64,000 nucleotides of DNA from Actinomycetota bacterium (GCA_005884115.1 VAXW01000005.1:62001-126000); one strand, 5' to 3'. Counted from the stretch's first letter, positions 41,722 to 50,788 are shown. Notes: a model not told the origin generated them from the sequence alone. Program-made: numbers and translations.

Positions 41722-41973
41722 GGCCAGCCATTCAACACGACCCCGCCGCGGCGTGACCGAGCGCCCGCTCGTGATCTATTCCACTCCTTCCGCGGCTAGC
41801 GGCACCGGGGCGTCTGCACGCCGGGGCCTGGCTCGGCCAGCCCCGGCGGCCACCAGGCCGCGGACCCACGAGGGCGGGACCGGGGCCCTGAAGGCAACGC
41901 CAGTGGCACCCGCGCTCTCTGGCCGCGGCAACGGCGGGGCGGCGGTCGGTGTAGCTTGCGGGGAGTCAGAAGC

Positions 41974-42909
41974 ATGAGAGCGGCGGTTCTGCACGAGTTG
42001 GGTGTCCCGCGAGCAAGCGAGTTCCCCGAGCCCGACCCCGGCCCTGGAGAGGAACTCGCCGAGGTGCTGGCGGCCGGGCTCAACCCGGTCGACGTTGCGA
42101 TCTGCGCGGGCACCTTCTACGCGGGACCACCACCGATCCCGAGCGTCGCCGGCCGCGAGGGAGTGGGCACGCTCAGCGACGGTCAGCGGGTCTACTTCGA
42201 CTCGCCGATCCCGCCCTGGGGCTCGATGGCGGAGCGCACGCTGATCGCGGCCGGCTCCGGCTATCCGGTCGCCGAGGGGGTGCCCGACGGTCTCGCCGTG
42301 GCGCTCGGCATCGCGGGCCTGGCCGCCTGGCTCTCGCTCACGTGGCGCGCCGAGCTGCAGGCGGGCGAGCACGTGCTCGTGCTGGGCGCGAGCGGCATCG
42401 TGGGGCAGGTCGCGGTGCAGGCCGCGAAGCTCCTCGGCGCCTCCCGCGTGGTCGCCGCCGCGCGCTCACAAGAGGGGCTCGAACGGGCGCGGGCGCGCGG
42501 GGCTGACGCAACCGTCACGATCGGCGGCGTCGACGACCTTGCCGCGGCGCTGCGCGAGGAGGCGGCGGGGCGCATCGACGTGGTGATCGACCCGCTCTTC
42601 GGCGAGCCGTTCGCAGCGGCCGTCGAGGCGGCGAGCTTCGGCGCGCGGCTCGTGACGCTCGGCGCTTCGGCTGGAGCTCAGGCGACGCTGTCCTCGCCGG
42701 CGATCCGGGGCAAGATGCTCGTGATCATGGGCCACACCAACTTCGCCGCGCCGCCAGAGGTCAAGCGCGAGGCGTACCTGCGGATGGCCGACGCGGCGGC
42801 GCGGGGCGAGCTCGAGGTGGACGTCGAGGCGATCAGCCTCGAGCACGTCGCCGACGCTTGGGCCCGTCTCGCGGCGAGCAGCTCGAAGAAGATCGTGCTC
42901 GTGCCGTGA
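41974..42909 (+). CDS. zinc-free quinone oxidoreductase-like MDR protein
   Basis: 311 residues. ATG 41974 with GGGGAG upstream is preferred over an in-frame start 18 bp earlier. MDR fold: MRAAVLHELGVPRASEFPEP, GLNPVDVAICAGTFY, nucleotide loop LGASGIVGQVAVQAAKLLGA. No structural zinc ligands are visible. It is an NADPH:quinone or enoyl reductase candidate. Its stop overlaps the next GTG start (GTGA), coupling it to the VOC protein. The 252 bp upstream (41722-41973) hold no other gene that I can see. Confidence 0.88.
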   Translation: MRAAVLHELGVPRASEFPEPDPGPGEELAEVLAAGLNPVDVAICAGTFYAGPPPIPSVAGREGVGTLSDGQRVYFDSPIPPWGSMAERTLIAAGSGYPVAEGVPDGLAVALGIAGLAAWLSLTWRAELQAGEHVLVLGASGIVGQVAVQAAKLLGASRVVAAARSQEGLERARARGADATVTIGGVDDLAAALREEAAGRIDVVIDPLFGEPFAAAVEAASFGARLVTLGASAGAQATLSSPAIRGKMLVIMGHTNFAAPPEVKREAYLRMADAAARGELEVDVEAISLEHVADAWARLAASSSKKIVLVP

Positions 42910-43580
42910 TCGAAGACGCGAACGCAGCCGGCGGCGTGAGCATCGATGAGCTCGTGCTAGCCGACGGGCCGGAGCGCTGGAGCGCACTGCACTTCCTCGT
43001 CCGCGACGGCGTCTGCCAGCTCGGTTCCGTGCGCCTGCGCCTCGCCGGCGATGGCGCCGCGAGCGGGATCACGAGCTGGTCGTTGCGCGGACTGCACGGC
43101 GGCGGCGTCGAGCTCGACGGCCTCCCAACCACCCGCTCGCAGAGCGGGCTGCCGCCGCCGGCTGGCCTGCATCCCAACGGCGTCCTCGCGATCGACCACG
43201 TCGTGGTCATGACGCCCGCGCTCGACCGCACCGTGCAGGCGCTCAAGTCGGCCGGGCTGCAGCTGCGCAGGATCCGCGAGCAGCCGACCCCCGCGGGCGC
43301 TCCGCGGCAGGCGTTCTTCCGCCTCGGCGAGGAGATCCTGGAGGTCATTCAGGAGCCGAAGGCCATCGTCGAGCGCGACGGCGGGCCCCATCGGCCCGCG
43401 CGGATGTGGGGGCTCGCGCTCACGGTCGAAGATCTCGATCGCGCCGCCGAGCAGATGAGCCCGCACCTCGGCGATGCGCGAGCGGCGGTTCAGCCCGGGC
43501 GGCGCATCGCGACGCTGCGGCGCTCGGCCGGACTGAGCGTGCCAGTCGCGCTCATGACGCCGGCCCACGAGCGCGCGTAG
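42906..43580 (+). CDS. glyoxalase/VOC family protein
   Basis: 224 residues, started at a GTG that overlaps the preceding stop. The VOC-like domain begins at HPNGVLAIDHVVVMTPALDR (metal-ligand His in the IDHVV strand), with RQAFFRLGEEILEVIQEP carrying the Glu ligand strand. An N-terminal 90-residue stretch is another, less clear half. Glyoxalase, dioxygenase or epimerase activities are all possible. Coupling to the MDR reductase suggests joint detoxification of a small electrophile. Confidence 0.75.
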   Translation: MIEDANAAGGVSIDELVLADGPERWSALHFLVRDGVCQLGSVRLRLAGDGAASGITSWSLRGLHGGGVELDGLPTTRSQSGLPPPAGLHPNGVLAIDHVVVMTPALDRTVQALKSAGLQLRRIREQPTPAGAPRQAFFRLGEEILEVIQEPKAIVERDGGPHRPARMWGLALTVEDLDRAAEQMSPHLGDARAAVQPGRRIATLRRSAGLSVPVALMTPAHERA

Positions 43581-43624
43581 GCTTATGCCAACGCGAAACG
43601 TCGTGGCGGGCAGAAAGGACGGCC

Positions 43625-44929
43625 ATGAGCTGGGACTTCTCCACAGACCCCGAGTTCCAGGAGCAGCTCGACTGGATGCGGGACTTCGTGCGCCGCGAGA
43701 TCTGGCCGCTGGAGACGATCTGGCGCGAGCTGGGCGGCTACGAGGGCCTGCGCGAGGCGCTGGCGCCGCTGCAGAAGCAGGTCAGGGAGCGCAACCTGTG
43801 GGCCGCGCACCTGCCGCCAAAGCTCGGCGGGCAGGGGATGGGGCAGGTGCGCCTGGGGCTGATGCACGAGATCCTCGGCAGCTCGCCAATCGCGCCGCTG
43901 GCGTTTGGCAACGCTGCCCCCGATTCCGGCAACTCCGAGATCCTTGCGCTCGCCGGCACGCCAGAGCAGCAGGAGCGCTGGCTTCACCCGCTGCTCGCCG
44001 GCGACCTGAAAAGCGCCTTCAGCATGACCGAGCCTCACACTGCCGGCTCGGACCCCACGCAGCTTCAGACGCGCGCAGTGCGAGATGGCGATGAGTGGGT
44101 GATCGACGGGCACAAGTGGTTCTCCTCCAATGGCTCGATCGCCGACTTCTTGATCGTCATGGCGGTCACCGATCCCGAGGCGCGGCCCAAGCAGCGGGCG
44201 TCGATGTTCATCGTGCCGCGCGAGACAGCGGGCGTGGAGGTGCTGCGCGATGTGCCAACCATGGAGCACCCGTGGGAGCAGTTCGGCGCCTACGGCGGCC
44301 ACGCCGAAATCTCCTACAACTCCGTTCGCGTTCCTGCCGAGGCCCTGCTCGGCGCGGAGGGCGAGGGGTTCCTGCTCGCGCAGCAGCGGCTCGGCCCGGG
44401 GCGCATCCATCACTGCATGCGCTGGCTCGGCGTCGCGCGGCGCGCCTTCGACATGATGTGCGAGCGCGCCACCTACCGCCGCGCTCACGGGTCGTTGCTG
44501 GCGGACAAGCAGACGGTTCAGAACTGGATCGCCGACAGCGCCGCCGAGATGCAGGCCGCCCGTCTGATGACCCTGCACGCCGCCTGGGTGATGGACGCGC
44601 AGGGAGCCCGCGCAGCATCCGTGGACATCGCGCTGATCAAGTTCTACGGCGCCAGGGTCCTGCACGACGTCGTCGATCGCGCGCTGCAGGTGCACGGATC
44701 GCTGGGCTATTCCACGGACCTGCCGCTCGAGCAGATGTACCGCTTCGCGCGCGCCGCGCGCATCTACGACGGACCCGACGAGGTCCACCGCCAGACGGTC
44801 GCGCGGCGGATCCTCGCCGGCTACGCAGCGCCGCCCGATGAAGTCCCGAGCGAGCACCTGCCCACCCGCCGGGAGCACGCGCGCGAGCAGTTCGCGCACC
44901 TGCTCGGCGCGCTCACCGCCAACGACTAG
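43625..44929 (+). CDS. acyl-CoA dehydrogenase
   Basis: 434 residues, ATG preceded by GAAAGGA. Flavin-binding fold: FSMTEPHTAGSDPTQLQT (signature 1) and the C-terminal HGSLGYSTDLPLEQMYRFAR with GPDEVHRQTVARRIL. The base Glu position is not certain. Starts SWDFSTDPEFQEQLDWM as in FadE-type enzymes of actinobacterial lipid or sterol degradation. A long open frame upstream of the ATG is not coding. Convergent with the TetR gene at 44998. Confidence 0.93.
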   Translation: MSWDFSTDPEFQEQLDWMRDFVRREIWPLETIWRELGGYEGLREALAPLQKQVRERNLWAAHLPPKLGGQGMGQVRLGLMHEILGSSPIAPLAFGNAAPDSGNSEILALAGTPEQQERWLHPLLAGDLKSAFSMTEPHTAGSDPTQLQTRAVRDGDEWVIDGHKWFSSNGSIADFLIVMAVTDPEARPKQRASMFIVPRETAGVEVLRDVPTMEHPWEQFGAYGGHAEISYNSVRVPAEALLGAEGEGFLLAQQRLGPGRIHHCMRWLGVARRAFDMMCERATYRRAHGSLLADKQTVQNWIADSAAEMQAARLMTLHAAWVMDAQGARAASVDIALIKFYGARVLHDVVDRALQVHGSLGYSTDLPLEQMYRFARAARIYDGPDEVHRQTVARRILAGYAAPPDEVPSEHLPTRREHAREQFAHLLGALTAND

Positions 44930-44997
44930 CAGCAGTTCCTAAGGAACATCGTCCCCCGTCCGTCTTGGAGGTCGGGCGACGCGGCGCGGCATGCCGA

Positions 44998-45612
44998 TCA
45001 GCTCGACTGAAGCTTCACTCTGGGGTCCGCTTCTTGAGCTGCCACAAGCGCGGCTGCGAACGCGGCCACGAGAAGGTCGCGCAGTTGCGCACGCGCAAGG
45101 TCCCGGTGGTCGACCCAGTCGAGGATGGCCGCATCGATGTAGCCAAGCCAGCCCTGAAGCGCGGTGCGCAGCGCGGGGCGCGGGCGAGTCGACCCGGTCA
45201 GCCGGACGAGCAGGCTTTCAAGCGTGCCGGCGCGGAAGCGCTCGACGGCCTCGCGGGCCTCGGGCAGGCCCGCCGCACTTTGCATCAGCTTGGCCCAGGT
45301 CGCGGCGTTGCGCTCTATCCACAGCAGATAGCCGTCGAGACTTTCCTTCAGCTGCTCAATGGGGGTGCCCCCGGCCTTTGGCGCGATCACGCTCAAAAGC
45401 TCCTCGGCGTGCTGCTGGACGGCCGCTTTGAAGAGCTCGGTCTTGCTCGGGAAGTAGTGGTAGAGCAGTGGCTTTGAGACCCCGGCGGCATCGGCGATCT
45501 GGCGCATCGAGATCTCCTCGAATGCGTGCTCGGCGAAGAGCGCGCTGCCGGCGTCTATCAACTGCTGGCGCCGCTCGTCCACGTGCAGGCGGGTGAAGGC
45601 TCGTTGACGCAT
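44998..45612 (-). CDS. TetR family transcriptional regulator
   Basis: 204 residues. HTH: RRQQLIDAGSALFAEHAFEE, then AGVSKPLLYHYFPSKTELFK. ATG follows TACACT by 6 nt. Two 15-bp operators lie in the space shared with the divergent membrane-protein gene at 45688, so it should repress both itself and that pair. The ligand is unknown. Confidence 0.92.
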   Translation of the reverse strand: MRQRAFTRLHVDERRQQLIDAGSALFAEHAFEEISMRQIADAAGVSKPLLYHYFPSKTELFKAAVQQHAEELLSVIAPKAGGTPIEQLKESLDGYLLWIERNAATWAKLMQSAAGLPEAREAVERFRAGTLESLLVRLTGSTRPRPALRTALQGWLGYIDAAILDWVDHRDLARAQLRDLLVAAFAAALVAAQEADPRVKLQSS

Positions 45613-45618
45613 CGGGCG

Positions 45619-45624
45619 AGTGTA
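45619..45624 (-). promoter_or_regulatory. -10 box TACACT, leaderless promoter of TetR gene
   Basis: TACACT ends 6 nt before the ATG at 45612; operator 1 begins 2 bp upstream. Confidence 0.55.
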
Positions 45625-45625
45625 C

Positions 45626-45671
45626 TTGACCGACGGTCAACAATGCAGTAGTCTTGTAGACCCGAGGTCAA
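45626..45671. promoter_or_regulatory. two tandem TetR operators and divergent promoter
   Basis: Operator 1 is TTGACC-GAC-GGTCAA (45626-45640), operator 2 TAGACC-CGA-GGTCAA (45657-45671, one mismatch), 31 bp centre to centre, near three helical turns. The plus-strand promoter TTGACC-17-TAGTCT (45626-45631, 45649-45654) is embedded, so binding would block transcription of the gene at 45688. Confidence 0.65.
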
Positions 45672-45687
45672 CAAGGAGGTCGCAATC

Positions 45688-46329
45688 ATGTACTCACCCC
45701 CGGATCCCCATCGTTCACCAGCGATCCGCCGCGCCGCCCAAGTCCTGGCGGGCGGCCTGTGCCTGGCTGCGGCTGTCGCCGTGTGGGCTCTGATCACCGG
45801 AAGCTTTGACGAGACCAGCGTCAGGGTGCTTCTGACCGGTTTCGCGGCGGCGGTGTGCACCGTTGCGGGGCTCGCCGGCGCGATGGCGGTGCGTCGGGGA
45901 GGCGCGACGCGACTGGTGGGGCGGGCCACGATCGCACTCTCGGAGCTCGCGCTGGCGCTGATGCTGGCGCTGATCTGGATCCCGGACGCGGGCGACGGAG
46001 AGGTAGCGCTGCGGGCGCTCGGCGTCACGACCGCTCTGATGCTTGCGGGCGCGCACGCCTCCCTGCTCCTGAGCCGCGCCCGACGCTGCGACGCGAACGC
46101 GGTCCGGCGGCTCCGCAAGGCCGCCATCGCCTGCGCCACCGCGGGCGGGCTGCTCTCGAGCGGGGTATTCGCGGTCAGCGAGGGGAGCGTCGACTCGGCG
46201 GTCTGGCGCGCCCTCGGCGTTCTTGTGGTGCTCGCGCTGCTCGCCACGCTGCTCATCCCATTGGCGCGCAAGATCGCCCAACAGTTGCCGCGGTCGAAGC
46301 GCGGGACGCAGCTCCCGCACGGAGCGTGA
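45688..46329 (+). CDS. integral membrane protein of unknown function
   Basis: 213 residues; ATG preceded by AAGGAGG. About five to six hydrophobic helices (near residues 18-36, 46-64, 78-97, 106-126, 144-162, 175-195). No family recognised. Its stop overlaps the GTG of a second membrane protein (GTGA). Both are under the divergent TetR, which suggests a small membrane system controlled by that ligand. Confidence 0.75.
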   Translation: MYSPPDPHRSPAIRRAAQVLAGGLCLAAAVAVWALITGSFDETSVRVLLTGFAAAVCTVAGLAGAMAVRRGGATRLVGRATIALSELALALMLALIWIPDAGDGEVALRALGVTTALMLAGAHASLLLSRARRCDANAVRRLRKAAIACATAGGLLSSGVFAVSEGSVDSAVWRALGVLVVLALLATLLIPLARKIAQQLPRSKRGTQLPHGA

Positions 46330-46712
46330 GCACGCAGAGGCACGTCTACGTCGAGCTGGCTGACGGGCCGATGTCCGGTCGCCTCCATCGACCACGCCCT
46401 CGCAGTCGCGACCCCTACCCGCCGCCCGACGCGCGGCCCACGCTCATCGTGGTGTCGCTGACCGCGGCCGTAATCGGTGGCCTGCTCACGTGGGTCGCCC
46501 TGTTCGCCGGCGCGGGCGTGGCCGCGTTCGTAATCGGCGCGGCGGCCACGATGGTCGTGAGCTGTGGCTTCGCCCGACTGCAACCTGCCCGTCGCGGGCT
46601 CGCGTTCATGTTCACGTACGCGTTCGCGTTTGCCTTGCTCACCTGGCCGATCCTGCACTTCATCGTCGCCTACGCGCGCTATCTGTTGACCGGCCAGACG
46701 TTGGGCGATTAG
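46326..46712 (+). CDS. small membrane protein coupled to the 45688 gene
   Basis: 128 residues from GTG. An N-terminal soluble, Pro/Arg-rich part (about 35 residues) precedes three hydrophobic helices: VVSLTAAVIGGLLTWVALFA, AGVAAFVIGAAATMVV, and AFMFTYAFAFALLTWPILHF. Unknown function; translationally coupled to the membrane protein before it. The 156 bp that follow hold no gene I can support. Confidence 0.65.
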   Translation: MSTQRHVYVELADGPMSGRLHRPRPRSRDPYPPPDARPTLIVVSLTAAVIGGLLTWVALFAGAGVAAFVIGAAATMVVSCGFARLQPARRGLAFMFTYAFAFALLTWPILHFIVAYARYLLTGQTLGD

Positions 46713-46868
46713 GGTCGCGCTCCTACGTCCGGTGGCCGATTCGCACGCGCTCGCGTGTCGCCGCCTCGGGATCGGGCGCCATCCCTACATGCGGCCGTAC
46801 CGGCCGCGCACGAAACAACTAGCTCCCGGTCGATCGCAGGCGAGTCGCTGTCGCCGGCATGCGGCCGC

Positions 46869-48887
46869 TCAGCCGCCGCCGCCCGCAACCGGCTGGTTGA
46901 GGTTCCACTCCACCCATCCCAGGCCGCTGCGGCCGTCAGCGCAGCGTGCCCTGCACATCGCGCGCGTGAAGTGCGAGACGCGCCCGTCCGGCGAGGTCAG
47001 CCGGAGCGGGCCGTAGGCGAGCGGGTCGATCTCGAGCTCGAGCTCTGGCGGGGCAAGCGAGAGGGCGGCTGCGGTCACGAGGCCGTCCGGGCCGACGCGC
47101 TCGCTCGCGCTGACGCGCTCGAGCTCGTGCGCGGTGCCGCCGGCGGGCTGCACGTAGCCGACGCCGAGCCTGGGCGCCCCCGGCAGGCGCAGCTCGACGG
47201 CGTGCAGGCGCGTCTGGTCATCGAGCGCGGCCGCGCTCCAGACCCAGTCCATCGACCACCAGTCGCGCGGCCCCCACGAGTGGTCTCGCTGGCCGACGGC
47301 GTCCCGGAGCGTCAGCAGCTCCTCGCCGATCTGCAGGCGTCCGCTGACGCGGCACGGGATCTCGTAGCGGGTTGTGAGACTGTAGGCATAGGGGAGGCCG
47401 GCAGTCAGCCACTCGAGCTCGAGCGCCACGCGAGTCGGCTGGCCGCGCTCGCCGCGCAACAGCGCGGCGGGATCGTCGTGCACTTCGCCCGTCGCCTCGA
47501 GCCGCACGCTGAAGCGCTCGAGCGCAGCCGAGCAGCGGTGCTCGGCGTGGATGCCTGAAGATCGCACGCGCAGGTCCTCGCCCTCGGGCAGCTGCGCGGC
47601 CCAGTCGATGACCGCGACCGTGGGCCGTTCCGGGCCGCATATGCACGCCGTGTACCAGCACACGCCCAGGTTTGGGTAGGCGCCGACGCGAACGTACGCG
47701 CCCAGCGCCCCGTCGGCGGAGACGGCGTCGAAGTACCAGCTCTCGTTCCAGAGCTGCTCTGAGCCGGGGTCGTGGGGACGCTCGTCGCCCGGCTGCGGGT
47801 GCGACAGCGGACGAGGAGCGCTCGCCGGAGCCTGCAGGAACTCGTCGGCGCCCAGATCGAGGGCGTGGTCGCAGTGGCGGGCGAGCATCGCCATGAACAT
47901 CTCATCGCCGCGCTCGGTGCGCTCGACGAGCATCGAGGCGACGATCGCCATCAGCACGCCGCCCAGCGTCTGACGGCGGAACTGCTCCCGGCACGCCTCG
48001 CGGTCCGCGCGCACGCCACGCTCGCAGAGCGCCCCGTGGTACTGCTCGAGCAGCTCCGCTTCGCGGGAGCGACGGTCCTGCGCGCGCAGGCCGCCGCCGA
48101 GGAAGTACGCGGCGTCGGCCATCGCTGGCCCGTAGCCCACCGTCTGCCAGTCGACGACCGTCAGCGGGCGCGGGCTCGTCGCGCCCCCGAACAGCAGGTT
48201 GTCGAGCCGGAAGTCGCCGTGGACGAGGCCCAGCGGAGGGCTGCGATCGGCCAGCCAGTGGTCCAGGCCGCCGGCGAGGCGCTCGCAGAGAGCGCGGTGC
48301 TCGGCAGACACGCGCTCGCCGTAGCGCTCGAAGAAGCCGGGGAGCAGCTGTGACACCAGCGCCTGGCTGACGGGGGAGGGCTGGTTGAGCCACTCGCGCT
48401 CGGCGAGCGCCTCATCGGCGAACACGGGAGCGTGCAGCCGAGCCAGCTCGCGCATCGCAAGGCTCGCCTGCTCGAGCGAGCAGCCGGCGATCTGGTCGCC
48501 GGCCGCGGCGTCGCGGACGTCTTCGAGCACCAGCGTGAACCATCCCTCGCCGGGGTCGTATCGGGCGAAGGAGCACGAAGCCAGCGGCCCGCCGATGCGC
48601 GGCGCGAGCTCGCTGTAGAAGCGCACCTCGCGGGCGTAGATCCGGAGCCCCACGCCCGTGGCCCTGCTCGTAGGATCCGAGGAAGCGAGCTTCAGCACCG
48701 CCGTCGCGGGCCCGGCTCGCCGCGGGTCCTCGTAGCTGAGCGAGAGCCGGTGGCTCTCGCTCATCTGCCCGGTCCCGATCTGCTCGAGTGAGAACGCCGC
48801 CACGGGGCCGCTCGAGAGCGCCGCGGCCAGCCACTCGCAGTCGAGCTCGTCTGCGGTGCGGATCAGGCTCGGCGCATCGGTGTGCAT
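46869..48887 (-). CDS. APH-like kinase fused to lipocalin-like (DUF7064/7065-type) C-terminus
   Basis: 672 residues. Residues 1-345 are an aminoglycoside-phosphotransferase/EcKinase-type kinase: Brenner loop GLVHGDFRLDNLLFG and metal Asp in VVDWQTVGYGPAMADAAYFL. Residues 380-670 are a beta-rich module: NESWYFDAVSADGALGAYVR, VGQRDHSWGPRDWWSMDWVW, VEWNLNQPV at the end, as in DUF7064/7065 (AttH/CrtC-like) proteins. The substrate of the kinase is unknown; the fusion suggests a hydrophobic alcohol or lipid. ATG follows TACGCT by 6 nt. Divergent from the flavodoxin-like gene. Confidence 0.8.
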   Translation of the reverse strand: MHTDAPSLIRTADELDCEWLAAALSSGPVAAFSLEQIGTGQMSESHRLSLSYEDPRRAGPATAVLKLASSDPTSRATGVGLRIYAREVRFYSELAPRIGGPLASCSFARYDPGEGWFTLVLEDVRDAAAGDQIAGCSLEQASLAMRELARLHAPVFADEALAEREWLNQPSPVSQALVSQLLPGFFERYGERVSAEHRALCERLAGGLDHWLADRSPPLGLVHGDFRLDNLLFGGATSPRPLTVVDWQTVGYGPAMADAAYFLGGGLRAQDRRSREAELLEQYHGALCERGVRADREACREQFRRQTLGGVLMAIVASMLVERTERGDEMFMAMLARHCDHALDLGADEFLQAPASAPRPLSHPQPGDERPHDPGSEQLWNESWYFDAVSADGALGAYVRVGAYPNLGVCWYTACICGPERPTVAVIDWAAQLPEGEDLRVRSSGIHAEHRCSAALERFSVRLEATGEVHDDPAALLRGERGQPTRVALELEWLTAGLPYAYSLTTRYEIPCRVSGRLQIGEELLTLRDAVGQRDHSWGPRDWWSMDWVWSAAALDDQTRLHAVELRLPGAPRLGVGYVQPAGGTAHELERVSASERVGPDGLVTAAALSLAPPELELEIDPLAYGPLRLTSPDGRVSHFTRAMCRARCADGRSGLGWVEWNLNQPVAGGGG

Positions 48888-48893
48888 GGCGGC

Positions 48894-48899
48894 AGCGTA
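48894..48899 (-). promoter_or_regulatory. -10 box TACGCT, leaderless promoter of kinase fusion gene
   Basis: TACGCT ends 6 nt before the ATG at 48887. Confidence 0.55.
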
Positions 48900-48941
48900 A
48901 ACGCGCTAGCGTGCGCGGATCCAGTCCGAGGTGAGCGAGCG

Positions 48942-49691
48942 ATGCCAGCGCTGAACGCCATGCAGGAGCAGCTGTGCGAGCAGTCGCAGTGGGATTTCTC
49001 GGACCTGCGCGCGCTGTACGTCAACTGCACGCTCAAGCGCTCGCCCGAGGTCTCCAACACCCAGGGCCTGGGCGACATCTCGATCGCGATCATGAAGCGC
49101 AGCGGGATCTCGGTGGAGGTGGTGCGGGCCGTCGACCACGAGATCGCCACCGGCGTGCAGCCCGACATGAGCGAGCACGGCTGGGCGCGCGACGAGTGGC
49201 CGGCGATCTTCGAGAAGGTCACGGCGGCCGACATCCTCGTGCTCCTCTCGCCGATCTGGCTGGGCGAGAAATCGTCGGTGTGCACGCGCGTGATCGAGCG
49301 CCTTTACGGCAACAGCCACCTGCTCAACGACAGCGGCCAGTACGCCTACTACGGGCGCGCCGCCGGATGCATCGTCACCGGCAATGAGGACGGCGCCAAG
49401 CACTGCGCGATGAACATCCTCTACTCGTTGCAGCATCTCGGCTTCGTGATCCCGCCGCAGGCCGACTCTGGCTGGCTCGGCGAGGCGGGACCCGGACCGA
49501 GCTATCTGGACGCTGGCTCTGGCGGTCCGGAGAACGACTTCACCAACCGCAACACCACCTTCCTAACGTGGAACCTCATGCACATGGCGCGCATGCTCAA
49601 GGACGCCGGTGGGATCCCCGCGCACGGCAACCAGCGCTCGGCCTGGGACGCGGGCTGCCGCTTCGACTTCGAAAACCCGGACTATCGATAG
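48942..49691 (+). CDS. flavodoxin-like NADPH-dependent FMN reductase family protein
   Basis: 249 residues. Flavodoxin-like fold starting LRALYVNCTLKRSPEVSNTQ (FMN phosphate loop), then ADILVLLSPIWLGEKSSVCT and YYGRAAGCIVTGNEDGAKHC. Start ATG 48942; 48960 is an alternative. Enzyme class is an iron-sulfur-flavoprotein/NADPH-FMN reductase-type quinone or azo reductase. Two Cys in the second half are not in a metal-binding pattern. Followed 22 bp later by a cupin gene in the same direction. Confidence 0.85.
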   Translation: MPALNAMQEQLCEQSQWDFSDLRALYVNCTLKRSPEVSNTQGLGDISIAIMKRSGISVEVVRAVDHEIATGVQPDMSEHGWARDEWPAIFEKVTAADILVLLSPIWLGEKSSVCTRVIERLYGNSHLLNDSGQYAYYGRAAGCIVTGNEDGAKHCAMNILYSLQHLGFVIPPQADSGWLGEAGPGPSYLDAGSGGPENDFTNRNTTFLTWNLMHMARMLKDAGGIPAHGNQRSAWDAGCRFDFENPDYR

Positions 49692-49713
49692 ACACAAGGA
49701 GAGGAGAGCCTCT

Positions 49714-50109
49714 ATGGGCGAGTACTCGGTCAAGCGAATAGACGAGATGGAGGGAATCTACGGCGGCGCATTCCGACGCGCGGGCGCGGAGCTGGGGATC
49801 GAGTCGTTCGGCTTGCAGATCTTCGACATGCCGCCCAACTTCGAGGGCTATCCCGAGCACGACCATTCGCAGGATGGCCAGGAAGAGGTTTACGTGGTGC
49901 TGCGCGGTTCCGGTGAGTTCCTCGTCGATGACGAGCGCGTGCGTGTGGATCCCGAGCGCATCCTGCGCGTGCCGGCCGGAACCAAGCGCAAGCTTCTGCC
50001 GGGGCCCGAGGGTATTCGTGTGCTCGCGCTCGGGGGCGTCCCCGGCGCGCTTTACGAGCGCCCCGAGCCGTTCGAGCTCGGCGCGCCCGACCCGGCGGCC
50101 GCGAGCTAG
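49714..50109 (+). CDS. cupin domain protein
   Basis: 131 residues; ATG preceded by AAGGAGAGGAG. Cupin motif 1 region PEHDHSQDGQEEVYVVLRG holds the His/His/Glu metal ligands. Motif 2 is weak (RVPAGTKRKLLPG, without a clear His), so it may be a binding rather than catalytic cupin. It is similar in layout to the cupin at 54912. Likely cotranscribed with the flavodoxin-like gene. Confidence 0.88.
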   Translation: MGEYSVKRIDEMEGIYGGAFRRAGAELGIESFGLQIFDMPPNFEGYPEHDHSQDGQEEVYVVLRGSGEFLVDDERVRVDPERILRVPAGTKRKLLPGPEGIRVLALGGVPGALYERPEPFELGAPDPAAAS

Positions 50110-50283
50110 GAACGCCGCGGAACGCTAGCTAGGGGCCCCACAAGGCGGCTACGACAGCCGTCCAAGGATCGAGCGAAACCTGCGTCCGCCGGCGCGGCTG
50201 CCCGAAAAGGACTACAAGCAACTGCCCGAAAAGGGCACCAGATGGTCGGCCAGCAGGGGCGACCAACACAGGAGCAGCACTAA
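50110..50283. repeat. intergenic with a 13-bp direct repeat
   Basis: CTGCCCGAAAAGG occurs at 50198-50210 and again at 50222-50234, 24 bp apart. No gene seen in this stretch. Confidence 0.4.
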
Positions 50284-50703
50284 ATGTCGAGCGGAGTTCA
50301 AGAAGGTTCGGTGAGATTGCAGAGGGTCGCGACCGAGGAGGTACGCGACGGCGCCCCCGCCCACTTTGACTGCCGCCCGACGCCCTCACCCGCCAGGAAG
50401 GCAGCCCGTGCGCTGCGGTGCCTCTCGAGCGGCTACCTCTCCGATGGTTGCCCCTGCCGGTCGAGCATTCCCGCCGATCTCGTGAAGGCGGCATGGCTGC
50501 AGGAGCTCGAACGCGGGGTCGTTCCCGGCGAGGGCTTCTTCCGCGTGCGCTGGCGCGGGGGGCGGTGGCTCGGGTATGGCCTCTTGGACGGCTCAGTCCG
50601 CGGCGTCTACTGCCCGGCGCACGGTGCCGAGCGCGACGAGCGCGCCTTCGCCGCGATTGCGGACACCGAGACACCGGCTGAGCCCGCGGCGACCCTGAGC
50701 TGA
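50284..50703 (+). CDS. hypothetical protein
   Basis: 139 residues, ATG preceded by AGGAGC. Cys-containing middle (LRCLSSGYLSDGCPCRSSIP) and an aromatic stretch WRGGRWLGYGLLDGSVRGVY followed by CPAHG. The codon use fits a real gene and the ribosome binding site is good. I do not recognise the family. The CxC and final Cys could bind a metal. Downstream 100 bp carry no gene before the valS leader. Confidence 0.6.
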   Translation: MSSGVQEGSVRLQRVATEEVRDGAPAHFDCRPTPSPARKAARALRCLSSGYLSDGCPCRSSIPADLVKAAWLQELERGVVPGEGFFRVRWRGGRWLGYGLLDGSVRGVYCPAHGAERDERAFAAIADTETPAEPAATLS

Positions 50704-50788
50704 GCGGCCCCGCTCGCGGGCCCGGCGCCGCGAAGCAAAGAGAGCTCGGCCCCTCCCCGAGCGCGCCTGGGCAGGCGGCAAAAACGAT

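Noticed and set aside
44935-44947. Short palindrome GTTCC-TAA-GGAAC between converging genes
   Set aside because: Only 5-bp arms, no T-tract; too weak to call a terminator.
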